Shown in pieces: positions 63,129-64,000 of a stretch of DNA of 64,000 nt; within the stretch, counting starts at the first letter, position 1, and every line of letters starts with the position of its first letter. The stretch spans positions 1,488,001 to 1,552,000 of the forward strand of contig JBAOHX010000002.1 of assembly GCA_037044955.1 (NCBI GenBank), read 5' to 3'. A program made the translations under genes and the position numbers. The notes beneath the pieces were generated by a model. It saw only the letters and a list, made by a program, of their open reading frames with translations. It searched no databases and was not told the origin of the DNA. This DNA comes from JAJXWB01 sp037044955 (GTDB taxonomy: Bacteria > Pseudomonadota > Alphaproteobacteria > Rhizobiales > Beijerinckiaceae).

Positions 63129-64000
63129 CAGAAATAGCCCTCGCGCTTCTTCTTCTCCATCGAAGCGGTCTGGTCGTGGTCGATGAGCCGTCCCATGCGC
63201 TCCGAATGGCGCGCCGCGATCGTCTCGGCCACCACCGCCTCGATCGTGTCGGCGGCGCTTTCGACCGCCGTCGTCAGCGGCCAGCAGCCGAGCGTCCTGA
63301 AGCGGACGCGTCGCATTTGCGGCTTCTCGCCCGGCTCGAACGGAAAGCGGTCATCGTCGACCATCAGCCATTGCCCGGCGCGCCGAACGACCGGACGTTC
63401 CGCAGCGAAGTAGAGAGGAACGACGGAAATTTGCTCGGCCGCGAGATATTGCCAGATATCGAGTTCGGTCCAGTTGCTCAGCGGAAAGACCCGGATCGAC
63501 TCGCCGGCCCGAACATGCGCGTTGTACAGGCTCCAGAATTCGGCGCGCTGGGCTTTCGGGTCCCAGCGGTGATTGGGCGCGCGGACGGAGAATATGCGCT
63601 CCTTCGCCCGGCTGGGTTCTTCATCCCGCCTGGCGCCGCCGATGACGATATCGAAACCGTGCCTGTCCAGGGCCTCCTTGAGCGCCGTCGTTTTCATGAC
63701 CTCGGTGAAGTAGGCGCTGCCGTGGGTGAACGGGTCGACGCCTGCGGCGGCGAGATTGGCGTGAACGATGAGCCGCATGCCGCTTTCGCGCGCGACCCGA
63801 TCGCGATGCTCGTACATCGCCTTGAACTTCCAGCCGGTATCGATGTGCAACAGTGGAAAGGGAGGCGACGCCGGAAAGAACGCCTTCCGGGCCAGATGCA
63901 ACAGGACACTCGAGTCCTTGCCGACGGAATACAGCATCACCGGATTTCGTGCGGTTGCTACAGCCTCGCGAAAAATCTCGATCGCTTCTGATTCCAGGCT
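63128..64000 (-). CDS. cysD: Sulfate adenylyltransferase subunit 2 (partial, cut by window end)
   Basis: The catalytic small subunit of ATP sulfurylase, which forms APS from sulfate and ATP. The PP-loop is SVGKDSSVLLHLARKAF, followed by PLLHIDTGWKFKAMYEHRD, IGGARRDEEPSRAKERIFSVR, FPLSNWTELDIWQYL and the C-terminal MEKKKREGYF. The frame stays open to base 64000 (SLESEAIEIFREAVATARNP), so the first residues lie beyond the window. It is followed by cysNC with overlapping stop and start. Confidence 0.95.
   Translation of the reverse strand, partial: SLESEAIEIFREAVATARNPVMLYSVGKDSSVLLHLARKAFFPASPPFPLLHIDTGWKFKAMYEHRDRVARESGMRLIVHANLAAAGVDPFTHGSAYFTEVMKTTALKEALDRHGFDIVIGGARRDEEPSRAKERIFSVRAPNHRWDPKAQRAEFWSLYNAHVRAGESIRVFPLSNWTELDIWQYLAAEQISVVPLYFAAERPVVRRAGQWLMVDDDRFPFEPGEKPQMRRVRFRTLGCWPLTTAVESAADTIEAVVAETIAARHSERMGRLIDHDQTASMEKKKREGYF

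Overview
The window is GC-rich chromosomal DNA of an alphaproteobacterium, most likely Hyphomicrobiales (Rhizobiales) of the Beijerinckiaceae/Methylocystaceae type. The evidence is the gene neighbourhoods (rplM-rpsI-argC; pgsA-perM-hdaA-ppk-ppx with rnd nearby; fabD-fabG-acpP-fabF-mltG-yicC-gmk; pepA facing an lpt cluster), an Irr-type Fur protein, an alphaproteobacterial LptG, and about ten copies of dispersed palindromic repeats of kinds familiar from Rhizobiales. The genus cannot be fixed from the sequence alone. No rRNA, tRNA, prophage, insertion sequence or CRISPR array was seen.

Layout. 0-3.2 kb: argC, an orphan Flp pilin, rpsI-rplM, a hotdog thioesterase. 3.3-11.3 kb: a lipoprotein, a degenerate M50 protease, a peroxide/persulfide detoxification pair (Prx6; metallo-beta-lactamase-rhodanese), enoyl-CoA hydratase, a CoA-binding protein, an MFS carrier and RNase D. 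11.4-23.4 kb: irr, then a minus-strand run (TPR protein, pgsA, perM, hdaA, ppk, ppx, nitronate monooxygenase-like), then purM-purN-DUF2270. 23.4-35.8 kb: a papain-like protein coupled to a molybdopterin oxidoreductase, a globin, ndk, divergent katG/oxyR, an ABC-F ATPase, an MFS carrier, a methyltransferase broken by a repeat, and holC. 35.8-45 kb: a serine beta-lactamase-fold protein, brnT-brnA, pepA, and lptG-lptD-pdxA-rsmA. 45-52.2 kb: the fatty-acid synthesis and cell-envelope cluster. 52.3-61.1 kb: a cupin, a cysteine-cluster protein, a Nudix hydrolase, a vanA-gntR-vanB aromatic demethylation operon with a clear operator, a TadG-like protein, and three secreted proteins. 61.3-64 kb: cysNC and the cut-off cysD for sulfate activation.

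A striking property of the whole window is that 16 otherwise intact genes, including the essential or core genes lptD, lptG, purN and pdxA, are interrupted by frameshifts. Every one has a length remainder equal to inserted single bases (about 22 events). This looks like insertion-biased sequencing error rather than decay, so those genes are annotated as CDS across the shift.

The most interesting biology is the papain-like/molybdenum enzyme pair, the three-gene secreted cassette with duplicated cysteine modules, the reduced lpt locus without lptF or surA, the repeat-disrupted methyltransferase, and the vanA operator.
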